Of a stretch of DNA of 64,000 nucleotides, positions 17,188 to 24,138 are shown in pieces. The notes beneath the pieces were generated by a model. That model was given only the letters and a program-made list of their open reading frames with translations. It searched no databases and was not told the origin of the DNA. Numbering within the stretch: the first letter of the stretch is position 1; each line of letters opens with the position of its first letter. A program made the position numbers and the translations under genes. Source of the DNA: Bog-473 sp036268485 (lineage in GTDB: Bacteria > Actinomycetota > Acidimicrobiia > Acidimicrobiales > RAAP-2); assembly GCA_036268485.1 (NCBI GenBank), contig DATAUC010000109.1:1-64000 (forward strand), in the 5' to 3' direction.

Positions 17188-18408
17188 TTGTCCTTGTCAT
17201 GGAAAGAGACCTGCACTGAAAAGCGAACCGTGAACACTCCTTCGACCACTGAGACGAGGATCCTCCTCATTGAGGATGACGGCGGTGACGCGTACCTCGT
17301 GCAGGACCACATGGCTGAGAGCGAGGAGAGTTACAGTGTCGTCTGGGTGCGCACCCTGGCTGCGGCGGCCGACATCATCCACCAACCCTTTGACTGCGTC
17401 CTGCTGGACCTCGGCCTGCCTGATGCGCAGGGGCTCGACGGCCTGCAGTCCCTGCTCCGCCTGCAGCCGGATCTGGCCATCATCGTCCTGACCGGCTTGG
17501 ACGACCAGCACAGCGGAGCCCGGGCCTTGGAGCTCGGGGCCCAGGATTACCTGCCCAAGGGATCGGTCGACCGGGAGGTACTGGTCAGGTCACTGCGCTA
17601 CGCCATGGCCCGCCGGGGTAACGAGGAGGCGACCCGCAAGCTACGCGAAGCAGAGCTCTCCCGGGCCGAGAACGCCCGCCTCGAGCGTGGACTCCTGGCC
17701 CAACCGATCCTGCGCAATCCCCGGCTTCAATGGGCCACCCGGTACCAACCCGGTGGGCGGCGGGCTCTGCTGGGCGGCGACTTTTTCGATGCCATCGAGT
17801 TGGTGGACGGCACTATCCGGCTTGTCGTGGGCGACGTCTGTGGCCACGGTCCCGATGAGGCTGCCCTCGGCGTGGCGCTGCGGGTGGCCTGGCGCTCGCT
17901 GGTCCTGGCCGATCAACCTCCGGATGTGTCCATACCGGCTCTCCAGCGGGTGCTGGAGGCGGAACGACCAAACGAGGAGATTTTCGCCACCCTGTGCGAC
18001 ATTGAGATCAGCGGCGATCTCCAGTCGGTGCGCATGCGCCTGGCTGGCCACCCCAGCCCCCTCCTCCTCACCGGGGACGAGGTGCGGGAGCTCCCGGTGG
18101 AGTCACGGGGCCCCCTCCTCGGCGTGTTTGACGACCCCAAGTGGCCGATGAATGCGGTCGAGCTGGGCGAGAGCTGGACCATGGTCGTGTTCACCGATGG
18201 CATCGTCGAAGGTCGAGCCGGTCCCGGGCACGACCGCTTTGAAACGACGGGATTGGCCCGGTTGACACTGCAGTCGACCTCAGAAACCACCGACCTGGAA
18301 ACATTGGCCGACCTCTTGATCACCGGGGCCGAGGCCGCCAACGGAGAACCCCTCTGTGATGACGTGGCGCTGCTACTGCTCTCGACTTCGGACCACTGGG
18401 ACCGGTGA
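17188..18408 (+). CDS. Response regulator with PP2C-type (RsbU/SpoIIE) phosphatase output
   Basis: Cytoplasmic signalling protein of 406 aa. The N-terminal receiver (residues about 22-140) has the acidic pocket LLIEDDGGD, the phospho-acceptor Asp in CVLLDLGLPD and a Lys in YLPKGS. A short helical linker leads to a SpoIIE-like Ser/Thr phosphatase. Its metal-binding motifs are LGGDFFDAIEL, VVGDVCGHGPDEAALG and VFTDGIVEGR. Such proteins usually dephosphorylate anti-anti-sigma factors in response to receiver phosphorylation. A GTG at 17230 (VNTPSTTETR) is an alternative start. It overlaps the kinase gene by GTGA. Confidence 0.9.
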   Translation: MSLSWKETCTEKRTVNTPSTTETRILLIEDDGGDAYLVQDHMAESEESYSVVWVRTLAAAADIIHQPFDCVLLDLGLPDAQGLDGLQSLLRLQPDLAIIVLTGLDDQHSGARALELGAQDYLPKGSVDREVLVRSLRYAMARRGNEEATRKLREAELSRAENARLERGLLAQPILRNPRLQWATRYQPGGRRALLGGDFFDAIELVDGTIRLVVGDVCGHGPDEAALGVALRVAWRSLVLADQPPDVSIPALQRVLEAERPNEEIFATLCDIEISGDLQSVRMRLAGHPSPLLLTGDEVRELPVESRGPLLGVFDDPKWPMNAVELGESWTMVVFTDGIVEGRAGPGHDRFETTGLARLTLQSTSETTDLETLADLLITGAEAANGEPLCDDVALLLLSTSDHWDR

Positions 18409-19955
18409 CGCCACCGGACCAGCCGTCGGTTCGAGCATCCAGTCTGCGCGGCCGACTGACCGGGGTCTTCACGATCGGTGGGGTGCTGCTTGTCCTCATC
18501 ATGGCGGCCAGTGGCTTGGCCCTGGCCCACCTCATTGACGCCCGTCACACCCTGCTCAATGAAATCGATCCGGCCAGCCTGGCGGCCGACCAGCTCCTGG
18601 TGGCCTACGTCGATCAGGAGACCGGGATCCGGGGCTATGTCCTCAGCCACGACACCACGTTCCTCCAGCCTTTCGACCAGGGCCTGATCGCTCAGAAGTC
18701 GACCGAGGCCGTCCTGTACCGGACACTGGCGGACGATCCGGATCTGCTGCAATTGGCCCGGCAAGCCACCACCCAAGCCTCCATCTGGCAGAAGCGCTTT
18801 GCCAGCCCTGCCGTCATCTCGACCGCCCACGGGGGCACCGCCTACGAATCGGTGCCGGCGGAGTTGCGGGGCAAGCACTTCTTCGATGGGATCCGAACCC
18901 GATTCGATCGGCTCGATGCGGCGCTGTCCACCAGCAGGGGCAATGCAGGGAACAATCTGGATTCGGCCACCACTGAACTCGAGGTGGCCCTGGCCGCGGC
19001 CGCGTTGCTCGTTATCGCCGGGGGCCTCATATTGCGGCGGGCGCTGCGTCGCTGGGTCATCGATCCGTTGTCCGAACTCGGCGCCGAGACCCGTCTGGTC
19101 GCCACCGGCGAGCTGGCCCACCCGATCATCACGCGCGGCACCTCCGCCGAGCTGCAGGAACTGGGCCACGACGTGGAGTCCATGCGGCAGAGGATCGTCA
19201 ACGAGCTGCACGAAGTGGCGGCGGCGCGAGGTGACCTGAAGCTCCGCAACGAGGACCTGGCCCGCTCCAACCTGGAACTGGAGCAGTTTGCCTACGTGGC
19301 CTCACATGACCTGCAGGAGCCTCTGCGCAAAGTGACCAGCTTCGTCCAGCTCCTGCAGCAGCGCTATGAAGGGCAACTCGATGAACGGGCCGACCAGTAC
19401 ATCCATTTCGCGGTCGACGGCGCCAAGCGCATGCAGGGCCTCATCAGCGACCTACTGACCTTCTCCCGGGTGGGGCGGACAACGGAACGCTTCGAGCCCG
19501 TCGATCTGTCCCGCTGCCTGCAGATGGCGATGGCGAACCTGGCCACGGTCATTGAGGAGACCGGCGCCCAGATTGAGGTGTCCGATCTTCCGACCGTACT
19601 GGGCGACCGCAGCCTCCTGGTGTCGCTCTGGCAGAACCTCTTGGGCAACTCCATCAAGTTCCGAGGCGATGCATCACCCCTGGTCGTCGTGACCGCCGAC
19701 CAGCGTGCCGGTCAATGGCTGCTCACGGTGACCGACAACGGCATCGGCATCGAGCCCCGGTTTGCCGAGAAGATTTTCGTGATCTTCCAGCGGCTGCACG
19801 GGCGGGAAAGCTACGAGGGGACGGGTATCGGCTTGGCCCTCTGCCGGAAAATCGTGGAATTCCACGGCGGCACGATGTGGCTGGATGAAAGCCACGTCCC
19901 CGGGGCCCGATTGTGTTTCAATCTTCCAGTGCCGGTGACGGAGGAGGGGCAATGA
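18405..19955 (+). CDS. Membrane sensor histidine kinase with CHASE3-like sensor
   Basis: 516 aa. One N-terminal TM (GVFTIGGVLLVLIMAASGLAL) is followed by an extracytoplasmic CHASE3-like region (LLVAYVDQETGIRGYVLS), a second TM (ALAAAALLVIAGGLILR) and a HAMP region. A coiled coil leads to HisKA with the phospho-acceptor His in YVASHDLQEPLRKV. The ATPase has N-box NLLGNSIKF, G1 VTDNGIGIE and G2 GTGIGLALC. The SHDLQEPLR wording is that of phytochrome-like kinases paired with Rcp1-type regulators, which is exactly what follows. It starts with a GTG inside the upstream stop and ends in an ATGA overlap. Confidence 0.92.
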   Translation: MTPPDQPSVRASSLRGRLTGVFTIGGVLLVLIMAASGLALAHLIDARHTLLNEIDPASLAADQLLVAYVDQETGIRGYVLSHDTTFLQPFDQGLIAQKSTEAVLYRTLADDPDLLQLARQATTQASIWQKRFASPAVISTAHGGTAYESVPAELRGKHFFDGIRTRFDRLDAALSTSRGNAGNNLDSATTELEVALAAAALLVIAGGLILRRALRRWVIDPLSELGAETRLVATGELAHPIITRGTSAELQELGHDVESMRQRIVNELHEVAAARGDLKLRNEDLARSNLELEQFAYVASHDLQEPLRKVTSFVQLLQQRYEGQLDERADQYIHFAVDGAKRMQGLISDLLTFSRVGRTTERFEPVDLSRCLQMAMANLATVIEETGAQIEVSDLPTVLGDRSLLVSLWQNLLGNSIKFRGDASPLVVVTADQRAGQWLLTVTDNGIGIEPRFAEKIFVIFQRLHGRESYEGTGIGLALCRKIVEFHGGTMWLDESHVPGARLCFNLPVPVTEEGQ

Positions 19956-20404
19956 ACGTCGCATCAAGCGAGACGGCGATCCAACTCTTGCTGGTTGAGG
20001 ACGACCCGGGCGATGTGCTGATGACCCGCGAAGCACTGGCCGAGGCCAAAGTGCTGCACAACCTGCACGTGGTCGACAACGGCGAGTCAGCCGTGTCCTT
20101 TCTCCGCCAAGAGGGCGAGTACGCCGATGCCCCCCGGCCCGACCTCATCTTCCTGGACCTCAACCTGCCCCGACTCGGTGGTCGCGACGTGCTGGCCATC
20201 GTGAAGAGCGACGAATCGCTGCGCCGGATACCGGTGGTCGTCCTCACCACCTCGGATGCCGAGGACGACATCGTCCACAGCTACGACCTGCACGCCAACG
20301 CGTATGTCACCAAGCCCGTCGATTTCACTTCGTTCCTGAGCGCGGTTCGCCAGATTGACGACTTCTTTCTCTCGGTGGCCCGCCTCCCGTCCAAGAGCTG
20401 GTGA
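19952..20404 (+). CDS. Single-domain response regulator (Rcp1 type)
   Basis: Receiver-only protein of 150 aa, the likely phosphotransfer partner of the kinase just upstream. The acidic pair is in LLLVEDDPGD, the phospho-Asp in LIFLDLNLPR, the switch Thr in VVVLTTSD and the Lys in YVTKPVDF. With no output domain it may shuttle phosphate or titrate the kinase. The ATG at 19952 sits in an ATGA overlap with the kinase stop and follows GGAGG; this decides the start over an upstream frame extension. Confidence 0.92.
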   Translation: MNVASSETAIQLLLVEDDPGDVLMTREALAEAKVLHNLHVVDNGESAVSFLRQEGEYADAPRPDLIFLDLNLPRLGGRDVLAIVKSDESLRRIPVVVLTTSDAEDDIVHSYDLHANAYVTKPVDFTSFLSAVRQIDDFFLSVARLPSKSW

Positions 20405-20408
20405 CGCC

Positions 20409-20924
20409 ATGACTGAGCCCAATGGTCTCCTGACCGACGCCTTCGAGCGGGTACAAGAAGCCGTCCATGCCGTCGTGGGGGGCCTGACCGAAGCACAGCT
20501 GACCTTTCGACCCGGACCGGAGGCGAACTCCATCGCCTGGCTGGTGTGGCACCTCACCCGGATTCAGGACGATCACATCGCCGAGGTGGCCGGAACCGAA
20601 CAGCTCTGGATGTCCGCCGGCTGGTACGACCGCTTCGGCCTGCCGTTCGACGCCTCGGCTACCGGCTACGGCCACAGCCCCGACGAGGTCGCCGCGGTGG
20701 CGGTCCAGACGCCTGCGCTGTTATCGGGCTACCACGACGACGTGGCCGCCCACACCCTGTCGTATGTGGGCGGCCTGGCCCCCAGCGATCTCACCCGGGT
20801 GGTGGACGACAGTTGGGATCCCCCGGTCACGCTGGGCACCCGTCTGGTCAGCGTGCTCTCCGACGACCTGCAGCACGTGGGCCAAGCCGCCTACGTACAC
20901 GGGCTCATCTTTTCGGGCGGTTAA
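20409..20924 (+). CDS. DinB-family protein (mycothiol-dependent type, DUF664-like)
   Basis: Four-helix DinB fold of 171 aa. The three expected metal-binding His are spread as HLTRIQDDH in the second helix and LQHVGQAAYVH near the end. The GPEANSIAWLVWHLTRI stretch is typical of actinobacterial members, several of which act with mycothiol. It begins 5 nt after the receiver gene, so it belongs to the signalling transcript, although a functional link is not obvious. The stop shares TTAA with the convergent hemerythrin stop. Confidence 0.85.
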   Translation: MTEPNGLLTDAFERVQEAVHAVVGGLTEAQLTFRPGPEANSIAWLVWHLTRIQDDHIAEVAGTEQLWMSAGWYDRFGLPFDASATGYGHSPDEVAAVAVQTPALLSGYHDDVAAHTLSYVGGLAPSDLTRVVDDSWDPPVTLGTRLVSVLSDDLQHVGQAAYVHGLIFSGG

Positions 20925-21538
20925 CCAACCAGGGCGCTGCGCGCCTTGTCCAGCGCTCCGGCGACAGCACCAACCACCAAGTTCCCCGGCGGCTCGTCAG
21001 GCGAACGAGGGTGCGGCCGGCTCGGCGCCAGCCGCTTGGCCGTCCGCAAGAAGTCGCCCAACTCCTGGAGCTCCTTCCTCGACATGTGCGCTCTCACTTC
21101 GGGAAAGAGCGTGTGCTCCTCTTCCTCGACGTGATGACGGACATTCTCGATCAGCACGGTCACCTTGGCGGTGAACCGCTCGGCCGTCGGATCCATTCCG
21201 TCCAATTCAGAGAGCAGCCACTTGGCGACGTGATGCTCTTCGAGGGCCTCAAGGACGTCGTCACCGGCCGCGGGGACGGCCTCCCGGACCGCAGGGTAGA
21301 AGACCTGCTCTTCGATCGACGCGTGCTGTGAGAGCGCTTCGATCATCTGGTCAACCAACTTGCGCTTGCTCCGGAAGGCCCGCTCACCCGCTTTCTCGAA
21401 GGACGTGAAGAGGGCGTTCACCTCGCGGTGCTCCGACTTCAAGTATGCGATGGCGTCCATCGACCTGGGCGAGGTGGTGCGACGACGCGGCGTGCTCCTC
21501 TTCGCCTCCTTCTTGACCGGCGCGGTACGGGCTACCAC
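20921..21538 (-). CDS. Hemerythrin HHE-domain protein
   Basis: Di-iron helical-bundle protein of about 205 aa. Conserved His/Glu positions appear as LKSEHREVN, SQHASIEEQVFYP, EEHHVAKWLL and RHHVEEEEHTLFPEVR. Roles suggested for the family are O2/NO binding and iron or oxidative-stress handling. A Lys/Arg-rich N-terminal tail (KKEAKRSTPRRR) precedes the domain if the GTG at 21538 is used; that start overlaps the stop of the hydrophobic-protein gene. The ATG at 21460 (MDAIAYLKSEH) would give 179 aa without the tail. The choice is open; the domain call is secure. Confidence 0.87.
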   Translation of the reverse strand: MVARTAPVKKEAKRSTPRRRTTSPRSMDAIAYLKSEHREVNALFTSFEKAGERAFRSKRKLVDQMIEALSQHASIEEQVFYPAVREAVPAAGDDVLEALEEHHVAKWLLSELDGMDPTAERFTAKVTVLIENVRHHVEEEEHTLFPEVRAHMSRKELQELGDFLRTAKRLAPSRPHPRSPDEPPGNLVVGAVAGALDKARSALVG

Positions 21539-21699
21539 CGGTACCACCCCCGCCGACCATCGGCCCGGCCGCCGTTCAATGCGAAGCCGGCGATCCACAT
21601 CACCATGACAACCACGGCCACAATCCAGAGCGCATGGGCGGCGAACCCAAGTCCCCCGAAGAGCAAGGCCAACAACAACACCAACAGAATCAGTCCCAT
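21532..21699 (-). CDS. Small hydrophobic membrane protein (55 aa)
   Basis: Short gene easily missed by length cut-offs. It reads MGLILLVLLLALLFGGLGFA, then HALWIVAVVVMVMWIAGFAL, then a polar Arg-rich tail ending GWYRW. Two hydrophobic stretches make it a membrane miniprotein of a type widespread in actinobacteria next to stress genes. GAGGAGG precedes the ATG at 21699 by 4-5 nt; a second ATG directly upstream (21702) is too close to the site. It lies between topoisomerase IB and hemerythrin on the same strand and overlaps the longer hemerythrin start. Confidence 0.8.
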   Translation of the reverse strand: MGLILLVLLLALLFGGLGFAAHALWIVAVVVMVMWIAGFALNGGRADGRRGWYRW

Positions 21700-21798
21700 C
21701 ATCCCTCCTCTGTCCGTCGTGCTGCCTCCCGTTGAGGCTGTTGCATGCTGTACCCGCGTCCGTGGTGATCAAACCCGCATTGGTAAAAAAGACGCCGT

Positions 21799-22824
21799 TT
21801 ACGCCGCCACGTCGGGCGCGTCTTTGAGGAGCGCGATCACCGCATTTTCGATCAACCGCTGCATCCGCGCCGCCTGACTCCGTCCACTCAGCGAATCCAG
21901 GGTGGCGGCAATGGTGTCGCCACATTCGAAGCGGTCAATGACCCTGGGGTCGATGTACGACGACCGACATACCGTTGGCGTGTTGCCGAGGAGTTCGGCC
22001 ACTTCTTTCACGACCGCCGTAACCGTGCGCTGTCGGCCGCGCTGTGACGTGGCTGCGGGCGTGACCCGAGCGAGTGCCACGGCGGTAGCCACGGTGGCAG
22101 CCCACGTCCGGAAGTCCTTGGCGCTGAAGGCTGGGCCCATATGTTCCTTGACGTACGCATTCAGATCTTCGGAGCGGACCGCCGTCCACTCCCCCTTGTC
22201 CTTCCAGGCCAGCAGATTATCCGACGGATCCCGGCGGCGGAGTAGCGACAGGACCACCTTGCGTACATCGGGATCCGTGACGGAGAGGGTGCGCAGAATG
22301 GACCCCTTGGCTGGATACTCGAACACGACCTCATGTCGGTTGACCGTGACGTGCTGGAGGCGCAGCGTGGCCACGCCGAAGGTCTCGTGTTCCTCCGCAT
22401 ACGCTTCGCCGCCTATTCGGAAGAACCCCACGTCGAGCAGGCGCACCCCGGCGGCCAGCACACGCTGGCGCTGCAGACCGGCCAGATCCAGATCACGCAC
22501 CACAGCCCGCCTCAATTCGGGGAGGGCCTGCGCGAACTCGAGCGAACGCTGGTACTTCTCCCGGCCCTGACGTTTCCGCCAGGCGTCGTGGTAGAGGTAC
22601 TGCTTCCGGCCAGCGGCGTCGGTCCCCACAGCTTGAATGTGGCCGTGGGGCCACGGGCACACCCACACGTCGGTCCAGGCCGGTGGGATCACCAGATCGC
22701 GTATCCGATGCAGCACATCCGGATCGCTTACCTTCTGACCGTTGGCCCAGTGGTACGTGAACCCCCGACCGCTCCGCTGCCGGGCGATGCCCTGGCCCGA
22801 CGGGTTGGACCGGCGGAGGCGCAC
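21799..22824 (-). CDS. DNA topoisomerase IB
   Basis: Eukaryote/poxvirus-type topoisomerase that relaxes supercoils through a 3'-phosphotyrosine. It is 341 aa from a GTG start, the usual bacterial length. It opens RLRRSNPSGQGIARQRSGRG and contains IPPAWTDVWVCPWPHGHIQA and QYLYHDAWRKRQGREKY. The catalytic Tyr is at position 290 in SSYIDPRVIDRF. The DFRTWAATV segment carries another active-site Arg. The gene shares its strand with the hydrophobic protein and hemerythrin, suggesting a stress-related group. Confidence 0.92.
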   Translation of the reverse strand: MRLRRSNPSGQGIARQRSGRGFTYHWANGQKVSDPDVLHRIRDLVIPPAWTDVWVCPWPHGHIQAVGTDAAGRKQYLYHDAWRKRQGREKYQRSLEFAQALPELRRAVVRDLDLAGLQRQRVLAAGVRLLDVGFFRIGGEAYAEEHETFGVATLRLQHVTVNRHEVVFEYPAKGSILRTLSVTDPDVRKVVLSLLRRRDPSDNLLAWKDKGEWTAVRSEDLNAYVKEHMGPAFSAKDFRTWAATVATAVALARVTPAATSQRGRQRTVTAVVKEVAELLGNTPTVCRSSYIDPRVIDRFECGDTIAATLDSLSGRSQAARMQRLIENAVIALLKDAPDVAA

Positions 22825-22849
22825 TCAGCCGCCCGTCGCGCTGCTGCGT

Positions 22850-23101
22850 TTAGACGTAGGTGTCTTCGCGTCGGATGACGTGGCCCTCGCCGTCGTCAAC
22901 CACCGTGCGGTGACGGCGCCAGCCGCTCCCGAACATGAACGACACCAGGGCGAGGAACGCTCCGACTGCACCCACGATCATCAGGATCAGGCCGACCGTG
23001 CGCACGTTGAATCCGTGCTGGTACGGGCTCACCGTGACGGCGAAATCGAGAATGGCACCTACAGCAAACACCACGATGCTGGAAAACAGGCCACCGATCA
23101 T
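22850..23101 (-). CDS. Small membrane protein (DUF6458-like, 83 aa)
   Basis: Two membrane segments (GGLFSSIVVFAVGAILDFAVTV and VGLILMIVGAVGAFLALVSFMF) are joined by a short loop. A polar tail ends GEGHVIRREDTYV. The layout and the REDTY ending match the actinobacterial DUF6458 family. The frame is open upstream, but AAGGAG lies 8 nt before the ATG at 23101, which fixes the start; an ATG at 23107 is too close to that site. It is divergent from the ArsR gene. Function unknown. Confidence 0.75.
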   Translation of the reverse strand: MIGGLFSSIVVFAVGAILDFAVTVSPYQHGFNVRTVGLILMIVGAVGAFLALVSFMFGSGWRRHRTVVDDGEGHVIRREDTYV

Positions 23102-23221
23102 GTTCATCACTCCTTCGTTGAGGACTGTTCCTTTTGCTACCCGCGTGACGGCGGCAGCAAACCTTCGAACACGACCGCGCGCGTGACCAATCCGGCTCAA
23201 CCAATGCATAATCAACATATT

Positions 23222-23233
23222 AGTTAATTAACT
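23222..23233. promoter_or_regulatory. Perfect 12-bp palindrome upstream of the ArsR gene
   Basis: AGTTAATTAACT reads identically on both strands. It lies 16 bp before the ArsR start, in a strikingly AT-rich island (about 23210-23248) of an otherwise GC-rich window. The island also holds TATATT-like -10 candidates. ArsR-family proteins usually repress their own promoter through such sites, so this is a candidate autoregulatory operator. The same region is the promoter side of the divergent DUF6458-like gene. Confidence 0.5.
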
Positions 23234-23249
23234 GATATATTGAATACTG

Positions 23250-23600
23250 ATGGTAGACGACCCGCTCAGCATTACCTTCGCCGCACTGGCTGACCCCACC
23301 CGTCGGGCCATATTGGCTCGCCTGGCCGAAGGGGAAGCCACAGTGAATGAGCTGGCCGAGCCCTTCGACATCACCCTGCAGGCCATATCTCGACACCTCA
23401 AAGTGCTCGAGCACGCTGGATTGATTTCCCGCGGGAAGGACGCTCAGTTCCGACCGTGTCGCTTTGAAGCGGCTCCCCTGGTGGGCGCCACCGACTGGAT
23501 TGAGCAACACCGAGCCGTGTGGAACGAACGGTTCGACCAACTCGGGAAACACCTACGAGACATCCAACAACCGAAGAACAAGAAGGAGAAAACGTCATGA
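23250..23600 (+). CDS. ArsR-family transcriptional regulator
   Basis: Winged-helix repressor of 116 aa: FAALADPTRRAILARLAEGEATVNELAEPF, a recognition region ITLQAISRHLKVLEHAGLI and a short wing with ISRGKDAQFRPC. No CxC metal-sensing motif of the arsenic type is present. This fits the metal-independent subgroup whose genes are coupled to SRPBCC proteins. It overlaps the SRPBCC gene by ATGA. An AT-rich palindrome lies just upstream. Confidence 0.92.
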   Translation: MVDDPLSITFAALADPTRRAILARLAEGEATVNELAEPFDITLQAISRHLKVLEHAGLISRGKDAQFRPCRFEAAPLVGATDWIEQHRAVWNERFDQLGKHLRDIQQPKNKKEKTS

Positions 23601-24046
23601 CGGACGCAGCAGGCAACCTCGGAGAGGTCATCATTACCCGCATCTACGAAGCACCGCGTGAGCTCGTCTTCCGCTGCATGACCACGCCCGAAGACCTCAC
23701 CCATTTCTGGGGTCCCACCGGCATGAGCACGCCCATTGAGAACATCACCGTCGAGCTCCGGTCGGGGGGAAGGTTCGAGACCATCATGGTCAATGACGAG
23801 AGCGGTGACGAGTATCCGATGCACGGCGTCTTCGTGGAGGTCGACCCACCCGAGACCCTGGTCTGGACCGAGCGCGATGTTGAAGGTGGCATGACCACCT
23901 CCATCACCTTCAAGGACTTGGGCGACGGCCGCACTGAAACCATCACCCACCAGACCAATGTCCCCGAGATGTTCCGGACCGCCGAAGCGCAGGCCGGGTT
24001 GGCCACCAGCTTCGCCAAGTTGGACGTCTATCTGGCCGCCTTGTAG
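23597..24046 (+). CDS. SRPBCC-domain protein (AHSA1-like)
   Basis: 149-aa ligand-binding START-like fold: ITRIYEAPRELVFRCMTTPEDLTHFWGP at the front, then LRSGGRFETIMV and HGVFVEVDPPETLVWT. A C-terminal helix (TSFAKLDVYLAAL) closes the cavity. Such proteins are commonly encoded with an ArsR regulator; the ligand is unknown. GAAGGAG 8 nt upstream and the ATGA overlap fix the ATG at 23597 rather than the longer open frame from 23519. Confidence 0.9.
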   Translation: MTDAAGNLGEVIITRIYEAPRELVFRCMTTPEDLTHFWGPTGMSTPIENITVELRSGGRFETIMVNDESGDEYPMHGVFVEVDPPETLVWTERDVEGGMTTSITFKDLGDGRTETITHQTNVPEMFRTAEAQAGLATSFAKLDVYLAAL

Positions 24047-24138
24047 CCAAGGCACGACTCGAGGGTTGGTCCCCGACCTCCTTTTCCACTGTGGCTGTCG
24101 TAAATTGACAGTTGCTGCAAGGGGGAAGGGATGGGGGA

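Noticed and set aside
17167..17220. 17-codon frame just before the receiver-phosphatase gene, as a leader peptide
   Set aside because: No run of regulatory codons and no terminator/antiterminator pair; likely chance.
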